From a virus, in the IMG/VR virus record IMGVR_UViG_3300030102_001687, positions 1 through 20,343 of that record: DNA of 20,343 nucleotides, one strand, 5' to 3'. The notes under the pieces were generated by a model. The model was not told where the DNA came from, ran no database searches, and saw nothing but the letters and a program-made list of their open reading frames with translations. Shown here in pieces: positions 1-4,856 of this stretch. How positions within the stretch are numbered: the stretch's first letter is position 1; each line of letters opens with the position of its first letter. Both the position numbers and the translations under genes were made by a program.

Positions 1-236
1 GTATTCGGTTTATTAATAATCGGTTTTTCATAAACTACATAGTCAAATCCTTTAAATAAGCCCTTTTCTCGTTTTTGTATTCTTTCTATATAACCAAGCT
101 TAGAAAGTTCCTTAAAAGCGTTATAAATAGCTGTTTTGCCGTCTTTATGATGTTTTTCTATTTCCTCAACGTAAAGCTCCCAATCTTCTGGAAGTGCTAA
201 TAAATGACACAACAAACCTTTTGCTTTTAAACTCAT
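1..236 (-). CDS. Winged-helix phage replication protein, N-terminal part (runs off left edge)
   Basis: An open frame starts with ATG at 236 and stays open to base 1, giving 78 complete codons. It begins MSLKAKGLLCHLLALPEDWE and continues with a helix-turn-helix-like stretch (KTAIYNAFKELSKLGYIERI) and a beta-wing-like basic turn (QKREKGLFKGFDYVVYEKP). This is the N-terminal pattern of phage replisome-organiser or DnaD-like proteins, where the winged helix binds origin DNA and a C-terminal domain contacts helicase or loader. The C-terminal part is outside the window, so the exact subfamily is open. It follows a DnaA-domain-IV-like gene by 43 bases, which fits a replication cassette. The ATG is the first in frame and has an A/T-rich leader without a Shine-Dalgarno sequence. 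Confidence 0.72.
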   Translation of the reverse strand, partial: MSLKAKGLLCHLLALPEDWELYVEEIEKHHKDGKTAIYNAFKELSKLGYIERIQKREKGLFKGFDYVVYEKPIINKPN

Positions 237-279
237 ATTTTTGTTAAATATAAATTCATTGTTAATAGTCGTATAGTTA

Positions 280-717
280 TTATTTTTCTTGACTAGTATT
301 TTCTTCATTTGCCTTTAATGTTTTTGATAAATGTCTTCTTTTAACTTCTCTAACTTCTTCAATAATGTTTTGAATATCAAAGAATCCAATGTCAGCTCTA
401 ACTAAATCTTCAAATCCATAGTATTTTTTAAGATAAAATTTATCAACTTGTATTAATTGAGAATGTACTTTATAATGATGTATTATAGAAGCGTGATTTA
501 AGTCAAATTGTCTAGCAATAGCTGACCAGCCAAGATTTAAAACATCTTTGCAAAATGTGAAAACCATTCTTCGACAATCTACTAAATGCCTTTCTCTTTT
601 TTTACTATTAAATTCTTTTTTAGATATATTGCAAACTAAACAAGCCGCTTCAACAGCCTTGTCAATTCTTGACCTAGTTTCCATTAAGTCAGTTGCTTCT
701 TGTAGTATATTATCCAT
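280..717 (-). CDS. Stand-alone DnaA domain IV-like DNA-binding protein
   Basis: This 145-aa protein matches the C-terminal DNA-binding domain of the bacterial initiator DnaA. Residues 15-90 hold the expected order: a first helix (RSRIDKAVEAA), the S-x-x-R-x-R-H-type basic loop (NSKKRERHLVDCRR, 37-50), W64-SAIARQF, and the signature helix NHASIIHHYK (74-83), which lies where DnaA has RDHTTVLHA. There is no AAA+ ATPase domain and no Walker motif, so it can bind DNA but cannot assemble like DnaA by itself. The Lys/Arg/Glu-rich tail (120-145) is probably flexible. Its ATG lies inside the last codons of the upstream gene (8-base overlap), so translation is probably coupled. I infer a role in phage origin recognition or interference with host DnaA boxes; a transcription-factor role is the alternative. 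Confidence 0.75.
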   Translation of the reverse strand: MDNILQEATDLMETRSRIDKAVEAACLVCNISKKEFNSKKRERHLVDCRRMVFTFCKDVLNLGWSAIARQFDLNHASIIHHYKVHSQLIQVDKFYLKKYYGFEDLVRADIGFFDIQNIIEEVREVKRRHLSKTLKANEENTSQEK

Positions 718-916
718 TTATTTCTTGTAATTTTTCTGTTAAGGACCAGCAATAATCGTCAGCGATTTCATAAAGCAAATCCATTATATTTATTCCGTTG
801 TAAGTGATTGATTCAATATCTATTTGAACTGAAGGCGGGTCGATATAAGTTCCGTCATCTTTGTAAAATGTATATTCTACTTCCAAACCTTCGTCAGTTG
901 TAAACGTTCGTCTCAT
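710..916 (-). CDS. Small acidic hypothetical protein
   Basis: This 68-aa protein reads as a small beta-sheet fold: MRRTFTTDEGLEVEYTFYKD, a turn (DGTYIDPPSVQIDIESI), then TYNGINIMDLLYEIADDYCW and a helix. The pattern of strands ending in 'ITYNGINIMDLL' resembles small uncharacterised proteins common in early regions of phages, but I cannot name a family. The start overlaps the stop of the upstream gene in a TAATG junction, and its end overlaps the downstream DnaA-like gene by 8 bases, so it is part of a tightly coupled early operon. No membrane segment, signal peptide or cysteine pair is visible. Confidence 0.7.
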   Translation of the reverse strand: MRRTFTTDEGLEVEYTFYKDDGTYIDPPSVQIDIESITYNGINIMDLLYEIADDYCWSLTEKLQEING

Positions 917-1119
917 TATTTATAAGATTTATTTTCAATGATAGGTTTAAATTTATCATTCTTTTGCATTTCAATATAATTATTATAATGAGTTTTAGCT
1001 TCATTTAAAGCAGTTTCAAGGTCAATCATATCATAATTAAATTTAGATTCTTTTATGTGTTTTGTAACACTTTGAAGAACTTGAACAGCTTTCTTTTTAT
1101 GGTTTTTATAATAGCTCAT
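916..1119 (-). CDS. Small helical hypothetical protein
   Basis: This 67-aa, Lys/Asn-rich and mostly helical protein (MSYYKNHKKKAVQVLQSVTK..., then DMIDLETALNEAKTHYNNYI) has no recognisable catalytic or metal-binding motif. Reality as a gene is supported by its placement: its ATG lies 2 bases after the stop of the SSB-like gene and its stop overlaps the next start. The charge pattern suggests a soluble helical hairpin. It may be an accessory to the replication or recombination proteins around it, but that rests only on position. Confidence 0.62.
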   Translation of the reverse strand: MSYYKNHKKKAVQVLQSVTKHIKESKFNYDMIDLETALNEAKTHYNNYIEMQKNDKFKPIIENKSYK

Positions 1120-1121
1120 AT

Positions 1122-1526
1122 TTAAAAAGGTAAGTTAGTATTCGATTGATTTGGTTTTTTATTATTCAAAACCCAGTCAGCAAAAACTTCAGCAACCTCA
1201 ATAATTTTAGAAACGTCAGCTTCTCCGATAACATTACAAGCGTTTGTTAAAGCATTCTGTTTAATAATATATTCTTGAGTTTTATCGTCCTTTTTAAAAC
1301 TTGAAGTTTGTTGAAATGTGTTTACTGGTTTTACTTTAGGAAATTTTCCGTCAATAAATTCATATTCAGTTTCTTGACCTTCAATAAATTTAGTTTGATT
1401 TTCACTTTTTGTAGAATATTCTCCACAATCTCCATTTTCAAAAGAAACCTCATGTTTATAAAATAAACCATATTGAGACTCCCATGTTCCGTTAGCTTGT
1501 ACGCTAATTACTTTACTTTTTTTCAT
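1122..1526 (-). CDS. OB-fold single-stranded DNA-binding-like protein
   Basis: The 134-aa protein has an N-terminal beta-rich part (residues 5-68: GTWESQYGLFYKHEVSFENGDCGEYSTKSENQ...) of the kind seen in phage OB-fold proteins that coat single-stranded DNA or nucleotides. The pattern is 'W-x-x-x-x-G-x-x-x-x-x-x-x-x-F-x-N-G-D-x-G-x-Y-x-[ST]-K-S-E-N-Q' followed by 'K-x-K-P-V'. A linker (70-84) leads to a helical segment (IIKQNALTNACNVIGE... VAEVFADWVL) and a tail ending NTNLPF, which recalls the -PF tip of bacterial SSB, used to dock partner proteins, but without its acidic residues. The role is inferred to be ssDNA binding during phage replication or recombination. The location among replication genes agrees. 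Upstream leader ends in ATAACA-ATG, typical of Bacteroidota and without a Shine-Dalgarno sequence. Confidence 0.65.
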   Translation of the reverse strand: MKKSKVISVQANGTWESQYGLFYKHEVSFENGDCGEYSTKSENQTKFIEGQETEYEFIDGKFPKVKPVNTFQQTSSFKKDDKTQEYIIKQNALTNACNVIGEADVSKIIEVAEVFADWVLNNKKPNQSNTNLPF

Positions 1527-1528
1527 TG

Positions 1529-1654
1529 TTATATTGATAAATTAATAAATCCTTTTTGGTGCAATAAAATTATTGCTAATAAAATCATAAGTCCAATTGT
1601 ATAACATATTATTGGAGCAATGTTTTTGTCTATAAATTTTAAAATACTATTCAT
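1529..1654 (-). CDS. 41-aa single-pass membrane peptide
   Basis: An ATG at 1654 opens a 41-aa frame that overlaps the end of the upstream 101-aa gene by 8 bases (ATGAATAG junction). The sequence is a short polar N-terminus (MNSILKFIDKN), one clear hydrophobic segment (roughly residues 12-32, IAPIICYTIGLMILLAIILL) and a short tail (HQKGFINLSI). This is a plausible small inner-membrane protein. It fills the 120-base gap between two well-supported genes and uses the same coupling style as its neighbours, which argues against chance. Function is unknown; early phage membrane peptides can alter host envelope functions, but nothing here proves that. Confidence 0.55.
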   Translation of the reverse strand: MNSILKFIDKNIAPIICYTIGLMILLAIILLHQKGFINLSI

Positions 1655-1952
1655 TTTCCTTATTATTTAAAGTTAATTGCTTCCAAAGAATATCAGACTT
1701 TAAACGTCTAAGCATTAATAAAGAAGCTTTTAAGCCATTATCAAAACCTTGAGCAAATCTAAGGTCTTTGAGTTTATTGTTTTTTTCTAGCTCTTTCATT
1801 GATTCTTTATTAGCTAATCTTTGTTCGTTTATTTCAGCAGTTATTTGATTGATTGTAGCTTCTACCATATCTAAGTTTAAAGTAGTTTTTTTCTCAATAA
1901 ATGGATTTTCTTTTGGATTAAAGAAAAGGCTGTCAATTAGTTCTTTTGTCAT
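1647..1952 (-). CDS. Hypothetical early coiled-coil protein
   Basis: This 101-aa protein starts MTKELIDSLFFNPKENPFIE and is dominated by helices with many Glu, Lys and Asn residues (TINQITAEINEQRLANKESM, KELEKNNKLKDLRFAQGFDN). The 'R-F-A-x-G-F-D-x-G-L-x-A-[SA]' part resembles small helical phage proteins of unknown function. No catalytic motif is visible. The start and its upstream bases share 21 identical bases (1938-1958) with the start of the 50-aa gene at 2307, which supports the chosen ATG. The 41-aa membrane peptide begins inside its last codons. Confidence 0.6.
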   Translation of the reverse strand: MTKELIDSLFFNPKENPFIEKKTTLNLDMVEATINQITAEINEQRLANKESMKELEKNNKLKDLRFAQGFDNGLKASLLMLRRLKSDILWKQLTLNNKENE

Positions 1953-1977
1953 TGTTTTGTTTTTAGTGTGTTGTTAG

Positions 1978-2130
1978 TTATTTAATTTTGTCTATAAATT
2001 CAAGCATAAATTTTTGCCAATCTTTTTTCTTTGTTATTTCAAATTGTTGTCTTATCATTGAATTACTATCTCCCATTATCATAATTTTGTAAAGTAATTT
2101 TTTTAATTCAAATTTTTCTTGGTCTGTCAT
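1978..2130 (-). CDS. 50-aa hypothetical early protein
   Basis: An ATG at 2130 opens a 50-aa frame (MTDQEKFELKKLLYKIMIMG ... WQKFMLEFIDKIK) ending at TAA 1978-1980. It is short, but the 29 bases spanning its start (2126-2154) match the start region of the preceding gene (2303-2331) with one mismatch, so the cell probably reads both starts the same way. The protein is amphipathic and helical, with hydrophobic spacing compatible with a small helical bundle. It has the same length and a weakly similar N-terminus as the upstream 50-aa protein, so the two could be diverged copies. Function unknown. Confidence 0.55.
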   Translation of the reverse strand: MTDQEKFELKKLLYKIMIMGDSNSMIRQQFEITKKKDWQKFMLEFIDKIK

Positions 2131-2154
2131 TGTTTTAGTTTTAATTAATATTTG
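2126..2154 (-). repeat. Copy 2 of a 29-bp leader/start repeat
   Basis: This segment covers the A-rich leader and ATG of the 50-aa gene starting at 2130. It matches the copy at 2303-2331 at 28 of 29 bases. Its position over two translation starts suggests either duplication of a leader-plus-gene cassette or selection for the same initiation signal. Confidence 0.7.
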
Positions 2155-2307
2155 TTATTTGTCTTGTTTTAAAACGTCGTGTAATTTGTCATATAATTGA
2201 CTAACTAAAAGTTTTGGGTCTTCTAAACTTTTATCGCTTGTAGACTGAACTAATTTGAATAATAATAGTTTTAGTTCTTTGTCTGTTAGTTGTAGTTCTT
2301 TTGTCAT
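2155..2307 (-). CDS. 50-aa hypothetical early protein, first gene of the early operon
   Basis: The open frame extends up to an ATG at 2343, but that codon lies against the -7 promoter element (2341-2348) and could not be transcribed from it. The internal ATG at 2307 gives a 50-aa protein (MTKELQLTDKELKLLLFKLV ...LYDKLHDVLKQDK) with an A-rich leader of about 25 bases, and its start region is repeated at 2126-2154. The protein is a charged amphipathic helix pair without known motif. As the first cistron after the promoter it would be made early and in quantity. Function unknown; a small regulatory or host-takeover protein is possible but unproven. Confidence 0.58.
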   Translation of the reverse strand: MTKELQLTDKELKLLLFKLVQSTSDKSLEDPKLLVSQLYDKLHDVLKQDK

Positions 2308-2331
2308 TGTTTTTGTTTTAATTAATATTTG
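2303..2331 (-). repeat. Copy 1 of a 29-bp leader/start repeat
   Basis: This is the A-rich 5' leader and start codon of the first early gene. It differs from 2126-2154 at one base. The 21 bases at 2293-2313 are also identical to 1938-1958 at the start of the 101-aa gene, so three early starts share parts of one leader sequence. Confidence 0.7.
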
Positions 2332-2340
2332 ATTATGGTT

Positions 2341-2371
2341 CAAAGATACAACCTTTTTTTAATTGTGCAAA
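2341..2371 (-). promoter_or_regulatory. Bacteroidota-type promoter of the early operon
   Basis: On the minus strand TTTG (2371-2368) is followed after 19 bases by TATCTTTG (2348-2341). This fits the known Bacteroidota primary sigma consensus TTTG / TAnnTTTG with normal spacing. Transcription would start near 2334 and reach the first good ATG at 2307 after a short A-rich leader. It lies in the only sizeable gene-free stretch of the window, just past the late terminator. Confidence 0.75.
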
Positions 2372-2463
2372 CTTTTTAACAATAAATATTAAAAAAACTT
2401 TAGTTTACTAGAGTAAAAAAAACTTAAAAAACTTTAACAAATAGGTAAATATATATAAGAAAA

Positions 2464-2483
2464 GAGGGGTTTTAACCCCTCTA
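2464..2483 (-). terminator. Intrinsic terminator of the late operon
   Basis: A perfect inverted repeat (AGAGGGGTT / AACCCCTCT on the minus strand, two-base centre that will open into a larger loop) is followed by TTTTCTT in the minus-strand direction. It stands about 65 bases after the last late gene (metallophosphoesterase) and before the early promoter, so it separates the two operons. The G+C-rich stem stands out in A+T-rich surroundings. Confidence 0.85.
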
Positions 2484-2548
2484 ATACTAATCAAAACAAA
2501 CAAATAAGATACGTTTGTACTACCAAAAACGTTGCAAATATATAAAAA

Positions 2549-3226
2549 TTATAGTTCCATTAAGATATTTAAAGGAGTTTTTCCGTTTAATATGACACCA
2601 CATCCGATTGCTGGTTTCTTTCCATACTTAGCGTAAGCCATTGCATAGGTTTTAAAATCTATTCCGCAACCAACTTGCATTCCAAAAACTCTATATTTAG
2701 CCCCAACAAAATGTTGAGTGTAAGCTAACGTGTGATAATGACCAGAAATCGTGTTCATCATATCAGCTCTAGCTTTAGTTGAAGCTTGTCCACCTTCGCC
2801 GTGAATGAATTGTATGTCATTAAAAACATAACGCTCCGTAAACTCCCATTTTGGAACTTCTAAAACCTCTTTATAACTCTTAATCCATTTACTAGGAATT
2901 GCAGATGTCTGAGCTTTTCTCATAATCATTCTGTCATGATTTCCGATTATTACAACAGCTTCTGGAAAAGCCTTATAATATTTTTGAAGTCTTTTTACAG
3001 CCACGTTTAATTCGTCAGCACCGCCAAGTCCGTCAGCAGATGTCTCATGATATGACGAAAAATGATTGTCTATAACATCTCCAATAAAGATAACTTTAGA
3101 ACATTCAAATTTTTTATATACATTTTTAAGAAATTTTAAATAGCTTAAACCTTTTTTTTCTTCAGCTAAATCAAAAGGACAATGCAAATCTCCAGCCACT
3201 AGAATATTTACATCTTTAATTTTCAT
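2549..3226 (-). CDS. Calcineurin-like metallophosphoesterase
   Basis: The 225-aa protein carries all canonical two-metal motifs in order: D-x-H at AGDLHCPF (D13, H15), GDxxD at IGDVIDNH (D50), the GNHD box IGNHDRM (N97-H98), a single His at FIHGEGG (H142) and the G-H-x-H box SGHYH (H163, H165). The family hydrolyses phosphomonoesters or phosphodiesters, including nucleic acid ends and nucleotides; the natural substrate here cannot be read from sequence. An upstream in-frame start (3325) would add 33 residues overlapping the holin gene in another frame, so I prefer ATG 3226, which overlaps the holin stop by 11 bases. It is the last late gene before the terminator. No signal peptide is seen, so it acts in the cytoplasm, perhaps in DNA or nucleotide processing. 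Confidence 0.85.
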   Translation of the reverse strand: MKIKDVNILVAGDLHCPFDLAEEKKGLSYLKFLKNVYKKFECSKVIFIGDVIDNHFSSYHETSADGLGGADELNVAVKRLQKYYKAFPEAVVIIGNHDRMIMRKAQTSAIPSKWIKSYKEVLEVPKWEFTERYVFNDIQFIHGEGGQASTKARADMMNTISGHYHTLAYTQHFVGAKYRVFGMQVGCGIDFKTYAMAYAKYGKKPAIGCGVILNGKTPLNILMEL

Positions 3227-3632
3227 TATTATTTTTTTTACTAGAGCCACCAAAAAAGAAATCAATAATAGTATTAACTTTACTTGACATTGCTCCAAAT
3301 ATTGTAGATATAAAACTAATTTCAAACTCTCCTAAATCTAAACTCTTAGTTACAAAATAACTAAACATTACAAACGTAATACCAAAATATGCTATTGTAA
3401 ATAATGAAGCTAATATCTTTTGAATAAAAGCGTCATCTTTATACATATCTCTAGCTGACTTTCTATCTTCTACTTCTTTAGCAAAAGCTTCTTTTTCAGC
3501 TTCTAATAATACCTTTCTAAGTTGAAGCTTTGCTTCTTCTCTTTCTTTGTCAGTAGTTATAACTTTGTCTAAGATGCTTTCAGCGTTATCTACAACTTTT
3601 CCTAAAATTCCTCCTAATATATTGTTAAGCAT
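3216..3632 (-). CDS. Holin of the 3TM-phage / GTA-holin type
   Basis: This 138-aa protein has an amphipathic N-terminus (MLNNILGGILGKVVDNAESI), a charged helical stretch (TTDKEREEAKLQLRKVLLEA..., ending in AKEVEDRKSARDMYKDD) and then two hydrophobic segments at about 71-94 (IQKILASLFTIAYFGITFVM) and 104-127 (containing the short FFGGSSKK end). That combination, in particular the 'D-R-x-S-A-R-x-M' element before the membrane part, is the layout of the 3TM-phage holin family, which forms membrane lesions that release endolysin. It overlaps the endolysin gene by 8 bases, so the two are probably translated together. The Lys/Asn tail would lie in the cytoplasm. Confidence 0.82.
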   Translation of the reverse strand: MLNNILGGILGKVVDNAESILDKVITTDKEREEAKLQLRKVLLEAEKEAFAKEVEDRKSARDMYKDDAFIQKILASLFTIAYFGITFVMFSYFVTKSLDLGEFEISFISTIFGAMSSKVNTIIDFFFGGSSKKNNNEN

Positions 3633-3999
3633 ATAACCAAATTGATTGTTGTTTTTCTTTGTCTAAATCTACATGAACAAAAGTCTTAGCTATTCCTAGT
3701 CTAGTGAATCCAGCTTTTATCAAACCCACCACAATAGCACTTCTTTGAAGTCCACTATTAACAGCAATATCAACAGCAACCCCTTTACAATGTGAACTCC
3801 CTTTGACACCACCGACTTTTTTATTATGTGATTCAGTACGAAATCCACTAGTAATTTTAAAAGGAGTTTGAGCATACATTCTAGCTTCGTCTAATTTAAA
3901 CAAAAACTCTTTGTCCATTTTACCGCCTTTGTCTTTAGGCATTCCAGAGCCGATTTCGTCTGGAGAATCGAACTCATTATAATTAAAATAATTTAACAT
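3625..3999 (-). CDS. Endolysin: M15-family peptidoglycan peptidase
   Basis: The 124-aa protein is a compact M15_3-type zinc peptidase that cuts peptide bonds in peptidoglycan. Visible hallmarks are ITSGFRTESHNKKVGG (49-64), the metal motif S-x-H-x-x-G-x-A-x-D as SSHCKGVAVD with ligands H70 and D77, and the final FVHVDLD with H109 as third ligand and D111 nearby. No signal peptide or cell-wall binding domain is present, so release to the periplasm should need the holin encoded next. Its ATG lies inside the end of the 44-aa basic-peptide gene (7-base overlap). Confidence in peptidase class is high; whether it is a carboxypeptidase or endopeptidase is not shown. Confidence 0.88.
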   Translation of the reverse strand: MLNYFNYNEFDSPDEIGSGMPKDKGGKMDKEFLFKLDEARMYAQTPFKITSGFRTESHNKKVGGVKGSSHCKGVAVDIAVNSGLQRSAIVVGLIKAGFTRLGIAKTFVHVDLDKEKQQSIWLYA

Positions 4000-4127
4000 T
4001 TTCCTTGTCCTTTATATGGCTTAACGTATTGGCTTCCTCCTTTAGTCCTAGACTTATTCTTGGAGTGTATTCCTTTACGTTTCTTTTTTTTCGGTTCTTT
4101 ATATATAAAAGATACTCCTTTAGCCAT
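3993..4127 (-). CDS. 44-aa Lys-rich basic peptide
   Basis: An ATG at 4127 shares bases with the TAA of the upstream gene (TAATG) and opens a 44-aa frame, MAKGVSFIYKEPKKKKRKGI and onward to a C-terminal YKGQGKC. It has roughly fifteen Lys/Arg residues and no hydrophobic segment. The 'G-I-H-S-K-N-K-S ... Y-x-K-x-Y-x-G-Q-G' pattern reminds me of small basic proteins that sit near lysis genes in other Bacteroidota phages, but this is recollection rather than a search. It could bind nucleic acid or membranes. Both junctions overlap neighbours (endolysin starts in its last codons), so it is very likely translated. Confidence 0.65.
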   Translation of the reverse strand: MAKGVSFIYKEPKKKKRKGIHSKNKSRTKGGSQYVKPYKGQGKC

Positions 4128-4492
4128 TATTGAAATTTATTTAAGATTATTTCGTTGATTGCATTTTGAACATCATTATAATTAGCTTCGCACTTCATCA
4201 TAATATTTGCTTCAAAACGTATTTTTTCTTGCCCAGAATCGAATATTATTAGAGTTGGTACTGTTTTTACCTTCAAAGCATTTGCGTTGCTTAAATCGAT
4301 TCTAAATGCTTTACAGTCTTTTAATTGAGGTAAAAAGCTTACTGAGTTCTTAGAGTTAAAGTCTGAATTAACTTCAACAATAACAACACCACTTTTGGTT
4401 TTTTTAAGATTGCTGACTTTTTCTTGAGCGTTTGCACTTAAACAAAAGCTTAATAATATTAAAACTAAAATTTTATTTAGTAGATAATTCAT
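4127..4492 (-). CDS. Exported thioredoxin-like protein without CXXC
   Basis: The 121-aa product starts with a clear signal peptide (MNYLLNKILVLILLSFCLSA, cleavage likely after NA before QEK; the Q after the cleavage site is typical for Bacteroidota). The mature part has thioredoxin-fold order: a strand VVIVEVNSDFN, a helix, then KAFRIDLSNANALKVKTVPT with the cis-proline loop V-P-T followed by the strand LIIFDSGQEKIRF, and a C-terminal helix. The place where active thioredoxins have CXXC reads NSDFNSKN, so there is no redox pair; the two remaining cysteines (in KDCKAF and MKCEAN) are far apart in sequence. It therefore probably acts in the periplasm as a binding or assembly protein. It overlaps the 93-aa gene by 20 bases. 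Confidence 0.7.
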   Translation of the reverse strand: MNYLLNKILVLILLSFCLSANAQEKVSNLKKTKSGVVIVEVNSDFNSKNSVSFLPQLKDCKAFRIDLSNANALKVKTVPTLIIFDSGQEKIRFEANIMMKCEANYNDVQNAINEIILNKFQ

Positions 4493-4754
4493 ATAATCTA
4501 GCGTCTAATTTATTAAGCTGAGATTTTATTTCTTGTAAATCTTTACCATTGTTAATTACTTCCAAACCAATGGCTTCAATTCTAAGGTCAAACTCAGTTC
4601 TCGTTACGTCTTGTTTTGGAAACTCCATAGCCGTAGCAATTTCTCCTTTTAAAGTAAAGTAAACAGCTGTTATGCTAACTAGAGCAAAACCCAAACTAAT
4701 AATGGTTTCCAAACTTAATTTTAATTTAGTGTCCTTGTTTATTTCCGTAGCCAT
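4473..4754 (-). CDS. Small membrane protein with coiled coil (spanin- or holin-accessory-like)
   Basis: This 93-aa protein has a short polar N-terminus (MATEINKDTKLKLS), one membrane segment at about 16-36 (ETIISLGFALVSITAVYFTL), and then a charged helical region to the end (FDLRIEAIGLEVINNGKDLQ..., QLNKLDARLYEL) with heptad-like spacing. One membrane anchor plus a coiled coil is the architecture of inner-membrane spanins and of small XhlA-like lysis accessory proteins. Its place just before the endolysin-holin block supports a lysis role. The ATG overlaps the stop of the 27-aa peptide (TAATG). Specific assignment is not possible. Confidence 0.65.
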   Translation of the reverse strand: MATEINKDTKLKLSLETIISLGFALVSITAVYFTLKGEIATAMEFPKQDVTRTEFDLRIEAIGLEVINNGKDLQEIKSQLNKLDARLYELSTK

Positions 4755-4837
4755 TATTTCTTACAATTTTTGTCGCATTTGTTAAAACATACTAAACCTA
4801 ACGTTAAAAACGTAATAATTTTACATATTGTTTTCAT
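4754..4837 (-). CDS. 27-aa Cys-containing membrane peptide
   Basis: An ATG at 4837 gives a 27-aa frame: MKTICKIITFLTLGLVCFNK followed by CDKNCKK. It has a basic start, a hydrophobic stretch (about 7-18) and a short Cys/Lys-rich tail. The shape suggests a minimal exported peptide or lipoprotein, but 'LGLVC' is a poor lipobox. It shares a TAATG junction with the 93-aa coiled-coil membrane gene, which supports translation. A tiny outer-membrane spanin partner for that gene is one reading; a leader peptide for coupling is another. Confidence 0.45.
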   Translation of the reverse strand: MKTICKIITFLTLGLVCFNKCDKNCKK

Positions 4838-4856
4838 AGTTATTAATAATCAATTG

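Noticed and set aside
2511-2542. Short dyad (ACGTTT ... AAACGT) and TAnnTTTG-like boxes on both strands just after the metallophosphoesterase gene
   Set aside because: The arms are only 6 bases, the boxes lack a -33 element, and such matches are frequent in A+T-rich sequence.
3227-3325. Upstream start for the metallophosphoesterase (33 extra hydrophobic residues)
   Set aside because: The extra part is a shadow of the holin membrane segment in another frame; the conserved protein begins at MKIKDVNILVAGD.
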